Made by a program: the position numbers and the translations under genes. The notes under the pieces are model-generated. The model did not search any database. It had not been told where the DNA came from and saw nothing but the letters and a program-made list of their open reading frames with translations. A DNA stretch of 64,000 bases from Pedobacter zeae. GTDB taxonomy: Bacteria > Bacteroidota > Bacteroidia > Sphingobacteriales > Sphingobacteriaceae. Below, piece after piece: positions 8,720 to 17,328 of this stretch (positions are counted from its first letter, which is position 1; each line of letters opens with the position of its first letter). Where the stretch lies: positions 1,036,872 to 1,100,871 of the forward strand of contig NZ_JACIEF010000001.1 in NCBI RefSeq assembly GCF_014196715.1, in the 5' to 3' direction.

Positions 8720-8937
8720 GTATAAGATTGGTTATAAATTATAATTGATTAGAATACAAATAAAATAATTATTCCTGATTAAAAATTTTATCTTCTTGTC
8801 TAAATATTAACAGATATTGGCATCGCCGCCCCCGGTACCCGAATATTTCTGCCAGGCGTAAAAAGGCCCAGAATTTTGCGTTTACACTTGAATGTTATAA
8901 TATTTTGGCCAGCATTCTGCATGTTACCTTACGCTAT

Positions 8938-9732
8938 TCAGCCGTTTGGACATAAAGGGTTAATCCCAATCCTTTCCTCTATTTTTTTAACACATTTATG
9001 TGCTTCGGTGAGGATAACATCATGTTTAGTGTCCTGTTCTTTATTGACCGCATTTAACATGGAAATGGTTAAACAGGCCACAATTCTGTTATTACCGGTA
9101 ATGCCAACAGGAACCGAAAGATCAGTTATACCCGAAACCGGGTCACTGTTTTTGAAATAGGAACCCCTTTGCTGAATATCTTGCAATGAAGCCAAAAAAT
9201 CTTCTTGCTGAACCTTGGGGTATTTTTTAAAAATGACATTGTTTCTTAAAATGGTATTCCTTTCGTCATCAGGCAGGTAGGCTAATAAAACCTTTCCCGG
9301 TGCGGTTAATGGCAACGGAAAAAAGCTTCCTTCTTCAATAGAAAGTGCAATCGGACCCGGACTTTTAGCATGGATAACCACCATTGCCTGGTTCAAATAC
9401 AAAATACTTAGATGGCAGGATTGGTGGATGGTATTGGCGAGTTCTTCTAACGGAAGTTGTGCTGCTTTGCGCAGTTCGTCAATAGGTGAGTGCCTGTGAG
9501 AAAGATAAAAAAGTTTTAGCGAAAGCCGGTATTTACCTGAAACTTCATCGCGCAGGATATATCCGCGGCATTCCAAGCTCATTAGCATGCGGTATATTTC
9601 GTTCGGTGTTTTTCCTATTCCGGCGGCAATTTCGGTTTGCGATAGTGGGATAGATTGCACAGATAAATATTCCAGTATATCAAGTCCCTTATCTAAAGCA
9701 GGGGCCTGGTACTTCGATTCCTTTTCATTCAT
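8938..9732 (-). CDS. IclR-family transcriptional regulator
   Basis: 264 residues with an N-terminal winged helix (about 12-70, including LSQTEIAAGIGKTPNEIYRML) and a C-terminal IclR effector domain (about 80-255; LPLTAPGKVLLAYLP and SDPVSGITDLSVPV are typical). IclR proteins sense small metabolites, often catabolic intermediates. It is upstream of and on the same strand as the deoxysugar genes, so it is the likely local regulator. A near-perfect palindrome (9751-9768) lies just downstream of a TAnnTTTG element in its own promoter, suggesting autorepression. Confidence 0.9.
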   Translation of the reverse strand: MNEKESKYQAPALDKGLDILEYLSVQSIPLSQTEIAAGIGKTPNEIYRMLMSLECRGYILRDEVSGKYRLSLKLFYLSHRHSPIDELRKAAQLPLEELANTIHQSCHLSILYLNQAMVVIHAKSPGPIALSIEEGSFFPLPLTAPGKVLLAYLPDDERNTILRNNVIFKKYPKVQQEDFLASLQDIQQRGSYFKNSDPVSGITDLSVPVGITGNNRIVACLTISMLNAVNKEQDTKHDVILTEAHKCVKKIEERIGINPLCPNG

Positions 9733-9750
9733 AAAGGTTTAAATTTGGCT

Positions 9751-9768
9751 ATTGCATAATTTTGCAAT
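9751..9768. promoter_or_regulatory. Candidate IclR operator
   Basis: ATTGCATAATTTTGCAAT matches its own reverse complement at 16 of 18 positions (ATTGCA/TGCAAT arms). It covers the expected start of transcription of the regulator gene, a place where binding would block transcription. No second copy was found before the SDR gene. Confidence 0.45.
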
Positions 9769-9770
9769 CT

Positions 9771-9778
9771 CAAACATA
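9771..9778 (-). promoter_or_regulatory. Bacteroidota -7 promoter element for the IclR gene
   Basis: Minus-strand TATGTTTG is a full match to TAnnTTTG, 38 bases before the start codon. No clear TTG -33 element at the right spacing. Confidence 0.45.
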
Positions 9779-10104
9779 CAAAATGCTTTACTATTTAACG
9801 ATCCTGAGCAGAATTGTTAAATGTTCTTGCCTGGATACCAATCATTTTCTCCGCTGTATTTAGGGAAGGTAATGGCAAGAACGATTAATTGAAGGAGGAT
9901 TTACGTGCTGATCAACCGCTTATTCACTAGGAAAGTGGGCTCGCTGCTAAGAGAAAAGTTTATTTCATTGCCGGCACTGCAATATTGGTATCGGTGTTAC
10001 AGGCAAAGAAATAAACAAAAAATGGTAGCCGGAATTTTATTAAATCCGGAGAAAGAATATTAAGCTGGTTAAAGATGCAGGAAGGCTGGCAATATGATAA
10101 TAAA
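9779..10104. other. Intergenic region with one small ORF
   Basis: Between the IclR gene and the YceH-like gene. Apart from the short plus-strand frame at 9905-10063 I see no gene, RNA or strong hairpin. Confidence 0.4.
9905..10063 (+). CDS. Possible 52-residue basic peptide with a strong Shine-Dalgarno
   Basis: GTG-initiated frame (VLINRLFTRKVGSLLREKF...), ending NPEKEY. It is preceded at about 9892 by AAGGAGG at near-ideal spacing, which stands out in a phylum that hardly uses such sites. The peptide is strongly basic. No family recognised; convergent with the YceH-like gene. Confidence 0.22.
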   Translation: MLINRLFTRKVGSLLREKFISLPALQYWYRCYRQRNKQKMVAGILLNPEKEY

Positions 10105-10749
10105 CTATTTATTCATCAGTAAATTAACCAGTTCTTTAAGTTCCTCTATTTCTGACTCCAGTTTTTCGATGCGGGTTTCCAGTTCGGTGGTGTTAAAAGT
10201 TGGTGCAGTAACCTCTGCTGTTTCCGTTATCGTTTCTACCTGCTCGCCCAAAAGGTGTATAAAGCGGGCCTCTTTTTGTCCGGCTTTTTTAGCCAGTTGT
10301 TTTACGAAAGCGGGTTCATCGTCCGATAATTTTTGGAGTTGCTCCAACACTTCTTCTATGCTTTCAAATTCATATAACCGGCCCGAGTTGCTATTGATCT
10401 CGCCAGGTGTTAAGGGGCCGCGTAAAAGCAGAAGGCAGATAATGGCCAGCTCTGACGGTAATAGGGGATAAACTATCGCCAGGTTATGTTTGTATTTGGT
10501 GGCACGGCTCGATCCGCCTGTTGCGGTTGAGATAAGGCCTTTTAGTTTAAGCTGATTTAAGGTAAGTGTAACGGTTTCTTCATCGTAGTTTACTACAGGA
10601 TTTCTTGAGCTTTTTTGGTTGCAGGCAGCCGTTAAGCTGTTCAAAGTCATGGGATAATAATCGGGCGTGGTGCGGCTTTTTTCGATGAGCGAGCCCAAAA
10701 CACGCTGTTCTTCTGCAGATAAATCGGGTAGTGGTTTTACGTTGTCCAT
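10105..10749 (-). CDS. YceH family protein (DUF480/UPF0502)
   Basis: A 214-residue protein beginning with the family hallmark LSAEEQRVLGSLIEKSRTTP and a following YYPMTLNSLTAACNQKSSR block; the family folds as two tandem winged helices. The C-terminal ~30 residues (from about 180) are a Glu/Leu heptad-rich coiled coil ending in LVNLLMNK. Function in bacteria is not established. Alone on its strand, divergent from the molybdenum enzyme operon. Confidence 0.9.
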   Translation of the reverse strand: MDNVKPLPDLSAEEQRVLGSLIEKSRTTPDYYPMTLNSLTAACNQKSSRNPVVNYDEETVTLTLNQLKLKGLISTATGGSSRATKYKHNLAIVYPLLPSELAIICLLLLRGPLTPGEINSNSGRLYEFESIEEVLEQLQKLSDDEPAFVKQLAKKAGQKEARFIHLLGEQVETITETAEVTAPTFNTTELETRIEKLESEIEELKELVNLLMNK

Positions 10750-10924
10750 TTTATAAAAGTATTAATTGGATGAACATTTTGGAAATTATTTTGTTAATGG
10801 TTTAATTACAGTGTGTTATGTAATGTGTTACTCTATAGAATAATTCTAAATTTCGGATTTAATACCATTTGAACGTTAGAATGACGAACTTAGAAGAACA
10901 TCCTAAAGCTAATCCCATCCAAAT

Positions 10925-11548
10925 ATGAAACTTTCTGATCAAAAGCCAAATCAGGGCGATAGCAGGCGCGATTTCCTTAAAAAAAGTTCAGTAATTACGG
11001 CCATTGCCTTAACACCGGGCATTGCGGTTAAAGCAGCTGAAAATAATGTTGATGAGCGTTTTGCCGAACTTTTTGAAAAAATCCCCTTAAACCTTACCGT
11101 AAATAACAAAGCGTATCAAACATCGGTTGAGCCAAGGGTAACACTTTTAGATTACCTGCGCGAAGAGCTGCATTTAACCGGAACCAAAAAAGGTTGCGAC
11201 CACGGCCAGTGCGGTGCCTGTACCGTGCATGTAGATGGCCAAAGGGTAAATTCCTGTTTAAGCTTAGCGGTGATGAACGAAGGAAAGAAAATTACTACGA
11301 TTGAAGGTTTGGCCGAAGGCGATAAACTGCATCCGATGCAGGCAGCTTTTATTAAACACGATGGTTTTCAGTGTGGTTACTGCACCTCAGGGCAGATTAT
11401 GTCGGCGGTGGCCTGCATCCGGGAAGGGCATGCCGGTTCAAGGGCAGAAATCAGTGAGTACATGAGTGGCAACATCTGCCGGTGCGGGGCTTACCCCAAT
11501 ATTGTGGATGCCATTGTTGATGTAAAGGATGGAGGGGCAACGGTATGA
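10925..11548 (+). CDS. paoA: Periplasmic aldehyde oxidoreductase, [2Fe-2S] subunit (PaoA/YagT type)
   Basis: Iron-sulphur subunit of a xanthine-oxidase-family molybdoenzyme, passing electrons between the molybdenum centre and FAD. A twin-arginine signal (S13-R-R-D-F-L-K) at the N-terminus points to folded export. The plant-type cluster is bound by C91, C96, C99 and C111; the second cluster by C150, C153, C185 and C187 (QCGYC and CRC). 207 residues, close to E. coli YagT. First gene of a three-gene operon; its stop overlaps the next start by 4 bases (ATGA). Confidence 0.92.
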   Translation: MKLSDQKPNQGDSRRDFLKKSSVITAIALTPGIAVKAAENNVDERFAELFEKIPLNLTVNNKAYQTSVEPRVTLLDYLREELHLTGTKKGCDHGQCGACTVHVDGQRVNSCLSLAVMNEGKKITTIEGLAEGDKLHPMQAAFIKHDGFQCGYCTSGQIMSAVACIREGHAGSRAEISEYMSGNICRCGAYPNIVDAIVDVKDGGATV

Positions 11549-12528
11549 TCAATTTTCAGTATTTAAGAACAAGCTCGGCAAAATCGGCCATTGCCCTGTT
11601 GTTAAAAGATAAAAACGCCAAATTCCTGGCTGGAGGTACCAACCTGATCGATCTGATGAAGAGAGGGGTTACTGCCCCCGAAAAACTGATCGATATCAAT
11701 CATGTTCCCTTAAAACAGATTGAACAGGTTGGAAGTAAAATTCATATTGGCGCTCTGGCTACCAATACGGCAGTTGCAGAACATGCTTTGATCAAAGAAA
11801 AACTGCCCCTGCTTTCGTGGGCGCTGCAGGCCGGTGCCTCAGCGCAGCTGCGCAATGTAGCTACCGTTGGCGGCAACATGATGCAACGTACCCGTTGCGG
11901 TTATTTTTATGATACCGAAATGCCTTGTAATAAACGCCAGCCGGGTAGTGGTTGTGGCGCTATGGAAGGTTTTAACCGCATGCATGCTATTTTTGGCACA
12001 TCAGAAAAATGTATTGCCGTACATCCCAGCGATATGTGTGTGGCCTTAGCCGCACTCGATGCCGAAGTGGTATTGGCGAATCACAAGGGCGAGCGTAAAA
12101 TAGCCTTTAGAGATTTTCACCGCCTGGCAGGAGATACGCCACAGCTTGACAACAATCTAAAGACAGATGAAATGATTATCCGTTTGGAAATCCCTGTGAG
12201 TAACCTCGCTAAAAATTACCACTATCTGAAAGTGCGTGATCGTGCTTCTTATGCTTTTGCGCTCGTTTCGGTAGCAGCGGCGTTTGAGCTGAACAATAAT
12301 AAAATTACCGATGTCCGTTTGGCGATGGGAGGCGTGGCGCATAAACCATGGCGTTTAACGGCATCAGAGGATTTCCTTAAAGGAAAAGAAGCTTCCTTAT
12401 CGAATTTCGAAAAGGCGGCAGAATTGGCCATGAAAGGTGCTAAGGGCTTTGGCGAAAACAATTTTAAGCTTAAACTGGCCCCCAATACAATTATCGAAGC
12501 GTTAAATCTTGCAAAATCGAAAGCTTAG
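11545..12528 (+). CDS. paoB: Aldehyde oxidoreductase, FAD-binding subunit (PaoB/YagS type)
   Basis: A 327-residue FAD subunit. FAKxLAGGTNLIDLMK (about 25-40) and ATVGGNMMQ are the FAD pyrophosphate motifs. Four cysteines, C118, C128, C137 and C156, sit in the insert that carries an extra [4Fe-4S] cluster in E. coli PaoB, so this is the PaoB rather than the xanthine dehydrogenase type. HPSDMCVALAALDA follows. It has no signal peptide and would be exported by riding with the Tat-tagged small subunit. Starts inside the stop of paoA and is followed after 2 bases by the large subunit. Confidence 0.92.
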   Translation: MINFQYLRTSSAKSAIALLLKDKNAKFLAGGTNLIDLMKRGVTAPEKLIDINHVPLKQIEQVGSKIHIGALATNTAVAEHALIKEKLPLLSWALQAGASAQLRNVATVGGNMMQRTRCGYFYDTEMPCNKRQPGSGCGAMEGFNRMHAIFGTSEKCIAVHPSDMCVALAALDAEVVLANHKGERKIAFRDFHRLAGDTPQLDNNLKTDEMIIRLEIPVSNLAKNYHYLKVRDRASYAFALVSVAAAFELNNNKITDVRLAMGGVAHKPWRLTASEDFLKGKEASLSNFEKAAELAMKGAKGFGENNFKLKLAPNTIIEALNLAKSKA

Positions 12529-12530
12529 TT

Positions 12531-14654
12531 ATGGAAAAGCGCATGTTAAAAGAAGATACGGATAGGGTTGATGGAATTTTGAAGGTTACCGGAAGGGCTA
12601 AATATTTTGCAGAATACGAACTCCCTGGGCTAACCTATGGTGTATTGGTAACCAGTACCATTACCAAAGGAAAAATTACCGCACTTGATACAAAAGCAGC
12701 AGAAAATGCACCCGGTGTAATCGCGGTGGTTTCGCATTTAAATAAACCGTCTGCAGCAGCTTACGAGCAAGAAGGTGGCCCGCAGATGAAGATTTTTTAT
12801 ACCGATAAAATCTTTTACAACGGACAGCCGATTGCTATGGTTGTGGCCAATACTTTCGAAAGGGCAACTCATGCGGCTTCTTTGGTAAAGGCAACCTATG
12901 CAAAAGAAGAATTTAATACCGATTTTGCAAAGGCATTAAAAGATCCGAAAGCCAAAAAGCTTCAGGGACAGGCTGATTATAAACGGGGTATAGAAAATGC
13001 CTATAAAACGGCAGAGGTAAAACTCGAAGAAAGGTATTTTCTACCCATAGAAACACATAACCCAATGGAACTGCATGGCATGATTGCCGATTGGCGGCCA
13101 AACAACCAGGTTACCGTTTATGCCAAAACGCAGGGTGTAAAATCAACCCAGGGTACCATTGCAAACGTTTTTAAAATCCCACCAGAAAATATACAGGTAA
13201 ATTCGGAGTTTGTGGGCGGCGGCTTCGGGATGGCTTTACGTACCTGGCCGCTCGAAATCGCAACGGTAATGGCTTCCAAACATATCGGCAAGCCGGTAAA
13301 GGTAGTGATTACGCGCGCCCAGATGTTTACCATGGTGGGCAACCGGCCGGCAGCCATCCAAACCATAGGCTTAGGGGCAGATAAGGATGGTAAATTAACC
13401 GGTATTACCCACCGTGCTTATGGGGAAACATCAACTTACGAGAACTTTACCGAAGGTGTGGTGAACATGGCCAAATTTATGTACCAGTGCGATAATGTGA
13501 ATACTTCTTATGCCATTGTTCCGGTAGATCTTGGTGTACCGATCTGGATGCGTGGGCCTGGCGAGGCAACCGGAGCTTTTGCCCTGGAAAGTGCCATCGA
13601 TGAAATGGCACATGCTTTGGATATGGATCCACTGGATTTTAGGATTAAGAATGATCCCGAAACAGATCAACAGAAAAACAAGCCTTTTTCAAGCAAGAAT
13701 ATTAAAGAAGCCTATAAAATCGGTGCCGAAAAAATAGGCTGGAGCAACCGTAAAAATAAACCCGGTAGTTTGGTTGAAGGACAATGGCAAACCGGATATG
13801 GGGTAAGTGTTGGTGTATTTAATGCCAACAGGGGAAAGGCAAGCGTTAAAGGAATTTTAAAGGCCGATGGGTCTTTGCTATTACAAAGTGCAACAAGCGA
13901 TATCGGTCCGGGAACGGGTACCGGTATGACCTTGATTGCCCATAAACTGATGAAAATCCCGGTTGATAAAATTACGTTCGAACTGGGCGATTCTTCTTTG
14001 CCCCCTGCACCCAGCCAGGGTGGTTCTGCTACTTTATCTACTGTCGGATCGGCTGTAAATGACGTTTGTGAGGCTTTAAAATCGACCATTTCCGAACTTG
14101 CAATTCACTCGGGGATGGATCCAACTGCGAATTTTGTTGAGGTATTGAAGAAGAACAACCTCCCTGCTATAGAAGTTACCAAAGAGAGCCATAGCGGAAA
14201 GGAAAGGGATAATTATTCGATGTATTCTTTTTCCATCCACTTTGTACAGGTAAAGGTTCATGCGTTGACAGGTGTGGTTAAAGTAAGTAAAATCGTTTCT
14301 GTGGGCGATTCCGGTACGATTGTAAGTCCGAAAACTGCCCGCAGCCAAATGTTGGGTGGCGCTGTTGGGGGTATCGGTATGGCTTTAACAGAAGAAGCGG
14401 TTATCGATCACCGTTATGGCCGGTATATCAATAACAACTTTGCCGATTACCATGTTCCGGTAAATGCCGATGTACCTGAAATCGATGTGAACTTTATCAA
14501 TAAGCCTGATCCTTATATCAACCCGATGGGTGCAAAAGGGATGGGCGAAATTGCGTTGATCGGCTTTTCTGCCGCGGTAGCCAATGCCGTTTTCAACGCA
14601 ACAGGGAAAAGGATCAGGTCTTTGCCGATTACGCCTGATAAAGTATTGGGTTAA
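12531..14654 (+). CDS. paoC: Aldehyde oxidoreductase, molybdopterin-binding subunit (PaoC/YagR type)
   Basis: The 707-residue catalytic subunit that oxidises aldehydes to acids at a Mo-pterin centre. Motifs in order: GGGFGMAL (about 227), MRGPGEATG (about 338), QGGSATLSTVGSA (about 493), and GAKGMGEIAL near residue 677, whose Glu is the universal catalytic base. Length fits PaoC (about 730). No own signal, consistent with co-export. No PaoD-type cofactor chaperone follows, so maturation must rely on a gene elsewhere. The true substrate is unknown; aromatic aldehydes are typical of the E. coli enzyme. Confidence 0.92.
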   Translation: MEKRMLKEDTDRVDGILKVTGRAKYFAEYELPGLTYGVLVTSTITKGKITALDTKAAENAPGVIAVVSHLNKPSAAAYEQEGGPQMKIFYTDKIFYNGQPIAMVVANTFERATHAASLVKATYAKEEFNTDFAKALKDPKAKKLQGQADYKRGIENAYKTAEVKLEERYFLPIETHNPMELHGMIADWRPNNQVTVYAKTQGVKSTQGTIANVFKIPPENIQVNSEFVGGGFGMALRTWPLEIATVMASKHIGKPVKVVITRAQMFTMVGNRPAAIQTIGLGADKDGKLTGITHRAYGETSTYENFTEGVVNMAKFMYQCDNVNTSYAIVPVDLGVPIWMRGPGEATGAFALESAIDEMAHALDMDPLDFRIKNDPETDQQKNKPFSSKNIKEAYKIGAEKIGWSNRKNKPGSLVEGQWQTGYGVSVGVFNANRGKASVKGILKADGSLLLQSATSDIGPGTGTGMTLIAHKLMKIPVDKITFELGDSSLPPAPSQGGSATLSTVGSAVNDVCEALKSTISELAIHSGMDPTANFVEVLKKNNLPAIEVTKESHSGKERDNYSMYSFSIHFVQVKVHALTGVVKVSKIVSVGDSGTIVSPKTARSQMLGGAVGGIGMALTEEAVIDHRYGRYINNNFADYHVPVNADVPEIDVNFINKPDPYINPMGAKGMGEIALIGFSAAVANAVFNATGKRIRSLPITPDKVLG

Positions 14655-14747
14655 AGGGTTTAACGAGGGGACAAATATCTCCTAAGGCATTTTAGACCAG
14701 GTTTCCTGGCTACCGATGCCCTGACCAATACTGTCATTGTGGAGGAG

Positions 14748-14784
14748 AAACGACAAAGCCTGCTTCAAGCAGGCTTTGTCGTTT
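14748..14784. terminator. Bidirectional terminator between paoC and subtilase
   Basis: A perfect 17-bp stem (14748-14764 with 14768-14784, loop TCA), A-rich at one end and T-rich at the other in both directions. It lies between convergent genes. Confidence 0.85.
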
Positions 14785-14854
14785 GAAAAACGTCTTCCCG
14801 AAATAAGGATTTCCCGGGGAGATAACCTCATTTTGGTAAAAACCGGTATATATT

Positions 14855-16468
14855 TTACTTCGCCGTAGCTTTACCTGAATAAGTAGCAGCCAGTTTTAGC
14901 GCGTTGTATGCATTAACAATACCACCACTGATGCAAAGGTCTGAGAATGGAACAGATACTTTCTCGGCATCAGGCTCTTCGCCTTTAGCGTAGGTTACAT
15001 TGTGGTTTACTTTGGTAACCGATTTAACAATAATTTCTTTTACCTGTGCAGCAGTTAATTTTGGGTAATAAGAACGGATTAAACCTGCTAAGCCGGCAAC
15101 CACCGGAGAAGCCATACTGGTTCCATCTAAATGTTTGTATTTAGAACCCGGTACAGTAGAATATATCTGAACACCGGGAGCAAAAACATCTACCTGGGTT
15201 TTACCAAAATTTGAGAAACTTGCTTTTAATGTTTCGTCATCTTTAGGGCCGGAGGCTCCAACCGTAATCCACGATGAAATGGTTTTCTCGTCTAAATCTT
15301 TGTGGTTAGGGAAATTGTTCTCTACATCGATGTTTTTGTTTTCATTACCGGCAGCCTGTACAATTAATACGTCTTTCGAAGCCGCATATTTCATCGCTTC
15401 GTTTACCACTTCTTTGTTCCAGCTATAGGCCTTGCCAAAACTCATGTTAATTACTTTAGCACCATTATCAACCGCGTAACGGATGGCATTTGCAACATCT
15501 TTATCTCTTTCATCGCCATTTGGTGTACAACGCACCCCCATAATGGCTACGTTATCCGCTACACCCAAAATACCAAGTTTATTGGTTCTGTCAGCGGCAA
15601 TAATTCCTGCTACGTGTGTACCGTGCATGGCATCGGGACCGGCTACATCGTTATTGCCGTAAAATTTCTCATTAACATTGTTCGGATCGTCGCCAACAAT
15701 CGAACGCGGATCGTACTCCAGGTTTAAATTGTAATTAACCTGGCGTGTGTAATAATCGAAGCCTTCTACAATCTGATCTTCGTAAAAATCTTTGAAGCTT
15801 CCTTTTTCAAGTTGCTGCGTTAATACATTCTGTATCCTGCCTTCAACTGGTGTAGAAGGTTTAAAGTTTTTAAAATCTTCCAATGTAGGATTTTCTTTTC
15901 CGATTTTCTTCACTACGGCATCTAAAGCATTTTTGAAACCGGTAAGGCCTGCAAGATTTTCTTTAGCTTCTGCCAGTTGTTTCTCAAGGTCAGCACGTTC
16001 TGCTTTAAACGCTTCCCAATCTTTTTTATCCTTTTCTGCAACATTTGCGTCTGTAGTATTTGCAAAACGTGCCTGATCGCGACGAACCAAACGTGTTAAT
16101 TCTAAGGTTTCGAAATTGACAGACTCTTTAGGGCCACCAATAAAATTCCAGCCGTTTATATCATCGATGTAACCGTTTTTATCGTCGTCTTTGCCATTAC
16201 CGGCTATCTCTTTCGTATTTACCCACATCACCCGTTTTAAATCTTCATGGGTAGCTTCTACACCGCCGTCATTGACTGCTACGATAACTTTAACTGATTT
16301 TTTGCCTTTTAAAAGTTCTTTATATGCTTTTTCGGTACTGATTCCGAATGTACTGTCGCTTTTAAGATCAAGATTTTGCCAATTGGCTTTTTGGGCGTTG
16401 GCCAAAGTAGGCAGTGCAACTACGAGTGCAGCACTAAAAAGTGCCCTGAAAATTTTATTTGTATTCAT
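14855..16468 (-). CDS. Secreted subtilisin-like serine protease (S8)
   Basis: 537 residues with a Sec signal (cleavage likely after TLANAQ, about 26). The catalytic triad is Asp67 (VNDGG), His282 (HGTHVAG) and Ser451 (GTSMASP); Asn375 in QAAGNEN forms the oxyanion hole. Between Asp and His there are about 215 residues, far more than in subtilisin. They include a charged, coiled-coil-like stretch (about 145-195) of Glu/Lys/Ala, which may be a Bacteroidota-specific insertion. No prodomain is obvious and no C-terminal sorting domain is seen. Monocistronic; ends against a bidirectional terminator. Confidence 0.92.
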   Translation of the reverse strand: MNTNKIFRALFSAALVVALPTLANAQKANWQNLDLKSDSTFGISTEKAYKELLKGKKSVKVIVAVNDGGVEATHEDLKRVMWVNTKEIAGNGKDDDKNGYIDDINGWNFIGGPKESVNFETLELTRLVRRDQARFANTTDANVAEKDKKDWEAFKAERADLEKQLAEAKENLAGLTGFKNALDAVVKKIGKENPTLEDFKNFKPSTPVEGRIQNVLTQQLEKGSFKDFYEDQIVEGFDYYTRQVNYNLNLEYDPRSIVGDDPNNVNEKFYGNNDVAGPDAMHGTHVAGIIAADRTNKLGILGVADNVAIMGVRCTPNGDERDKDVANAIRYAVDNGAKVINMSFGKAYSWNKEVVNEAMKYAASKDVLIVQAAGNENKNIDVENNFPNHKDLDEKTISSWITVGASGPKDDETLKASFSNFGKTQVDVFAPGVQIYSTVPGSKYKHLDGTSMASPVVAGLAGLIRSYYPKLTAAQVKEIIVKSVTKVNHNVTYAKGEEPDAEKVSVPFSDLCISGGIVNAYNALKLAATYSGKATAK

Positions 16469-16621
16469 TTAATTACTTTTGGTTTTAACGGCGAAAGTTA
16501 ATTTTAATTTTTTTATTGAAAGAAATTGTAACAAAAAATAATGCTTTTAACACATTTTAACTAAAGTGGCGTTATCCTGAACCGACTTAAGTGCGAGGAG
16601 GATATTAACCCACAGGATAAA

Positions 16622-16653
16622 AAAAATCCCGAAATAATTATTTCAGGATTTTT
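16622..16653 (-). terminator. Terminator of the DUF4142 gene
   Basis: Interrupted stem: AAAAATCC with GGATTTTT, one mismatch, then GAAAT/ATTTC. On the minus strand it is followed by a T run continuing to about 16615. Confidence 0.75.
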
Positions 16654-16675
16654 AACTTTCGTAAAAATAGCTTAA

Positions 16676-17272
16676 CTATTTTAAATTAGCCACAATTTTT
16701 TTCGCCATTTCATCATGCGATTCGATCACTTTCAGTGTAGCACCTGCCCATGCTTTAACACTTTGATCGCGGTTTTCAGCCCCTGTTTTAAACAAGGCTA
16801 CCGTTTTAGCATGATCGGTAACCATCATGTCCATATAATGTTTATCAAAGGCGGCTCCGGTTATTTTTTTCATCTCATCCAGATGGATTTGCTGGTCGGC
16901 TGGCAGCGCATCTGGTGTAATTACTTTTTTGCTTTGAGCTAACGCTTTTAGTTCGTTATTGGCTTTGGTATGGTCGGTAAGCATCTTGGCTGCAAAGTCT
17001 TTTACTTCGGTGCTTTGGGCATTTTTAGCTGCAATTTTAGCAGCCTCAACTTCCATAATCCCACCAACAGCGGCTTTTCTTAAAAAAGTTGCGCCAGCTT
17101 CATCAATGCCTGATTCGGTGCTTTCGGATCCCACATCATGGGTACCGTTAACCATTGTCGTATCTCCTGAAACACTGTCTTTGGTAGTGGCTGATTTTTT
17201 ATCTGCAGTTTGACAGGCTCCCAATGAGAGTACGAATGTAAAAGCGATAGGTAATAAGAATATATTTTTCAT
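16676..17272 (-). CDS. DUF4142 lipoprotein
   Basis: A 198-residue exported protein with a lipoprotein signal (MKNIFLLPIAF...LSLGAC, Cys about residue 20) and a low-complexity linker, then a ferritin-like DUF4142 helical domain from about residue 55: FLRKAAVGGIMEVEAAKIA, FAAKMLTDHTKAN, and MMVTDHAKTVALF. The two DH helices are the family hallmark. Start placed at 17272; an upstream ATG at 17305 would bury the signal peptide. Family members are often stress-linked, but the role is unknown. Confidence 0.88.
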   Translation of the reverse strand: MKNIFLLPIAFTFVLSLGACQTADKKSATTKDSVSGDTTMVNGTHDVGSESTESGIDEAGATFLRKAAVGGIMEVEAAKIAAKNAQSTEVKDFAAKMLTDHTKANNELKALAQSKKVITPDALPADQQIHLDEMKKITGAAFDKHYMDMMVTDHAKTVALFKTGAENRDQSVKAWAGATLKVIESHDEMAKKIVANLK

Positions 17273-17328
17273 GTTTTCTTTACAATTGATGTGTACTAAA
17301 AACAAGAGAAACTTAAAAAGGTTTTTCT

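Noticed and set aside
13431..13670. Open frames antisense to paoC
   Set aside because: Opposite-strand shadows of a clear, intact molybdoenzyme gene.
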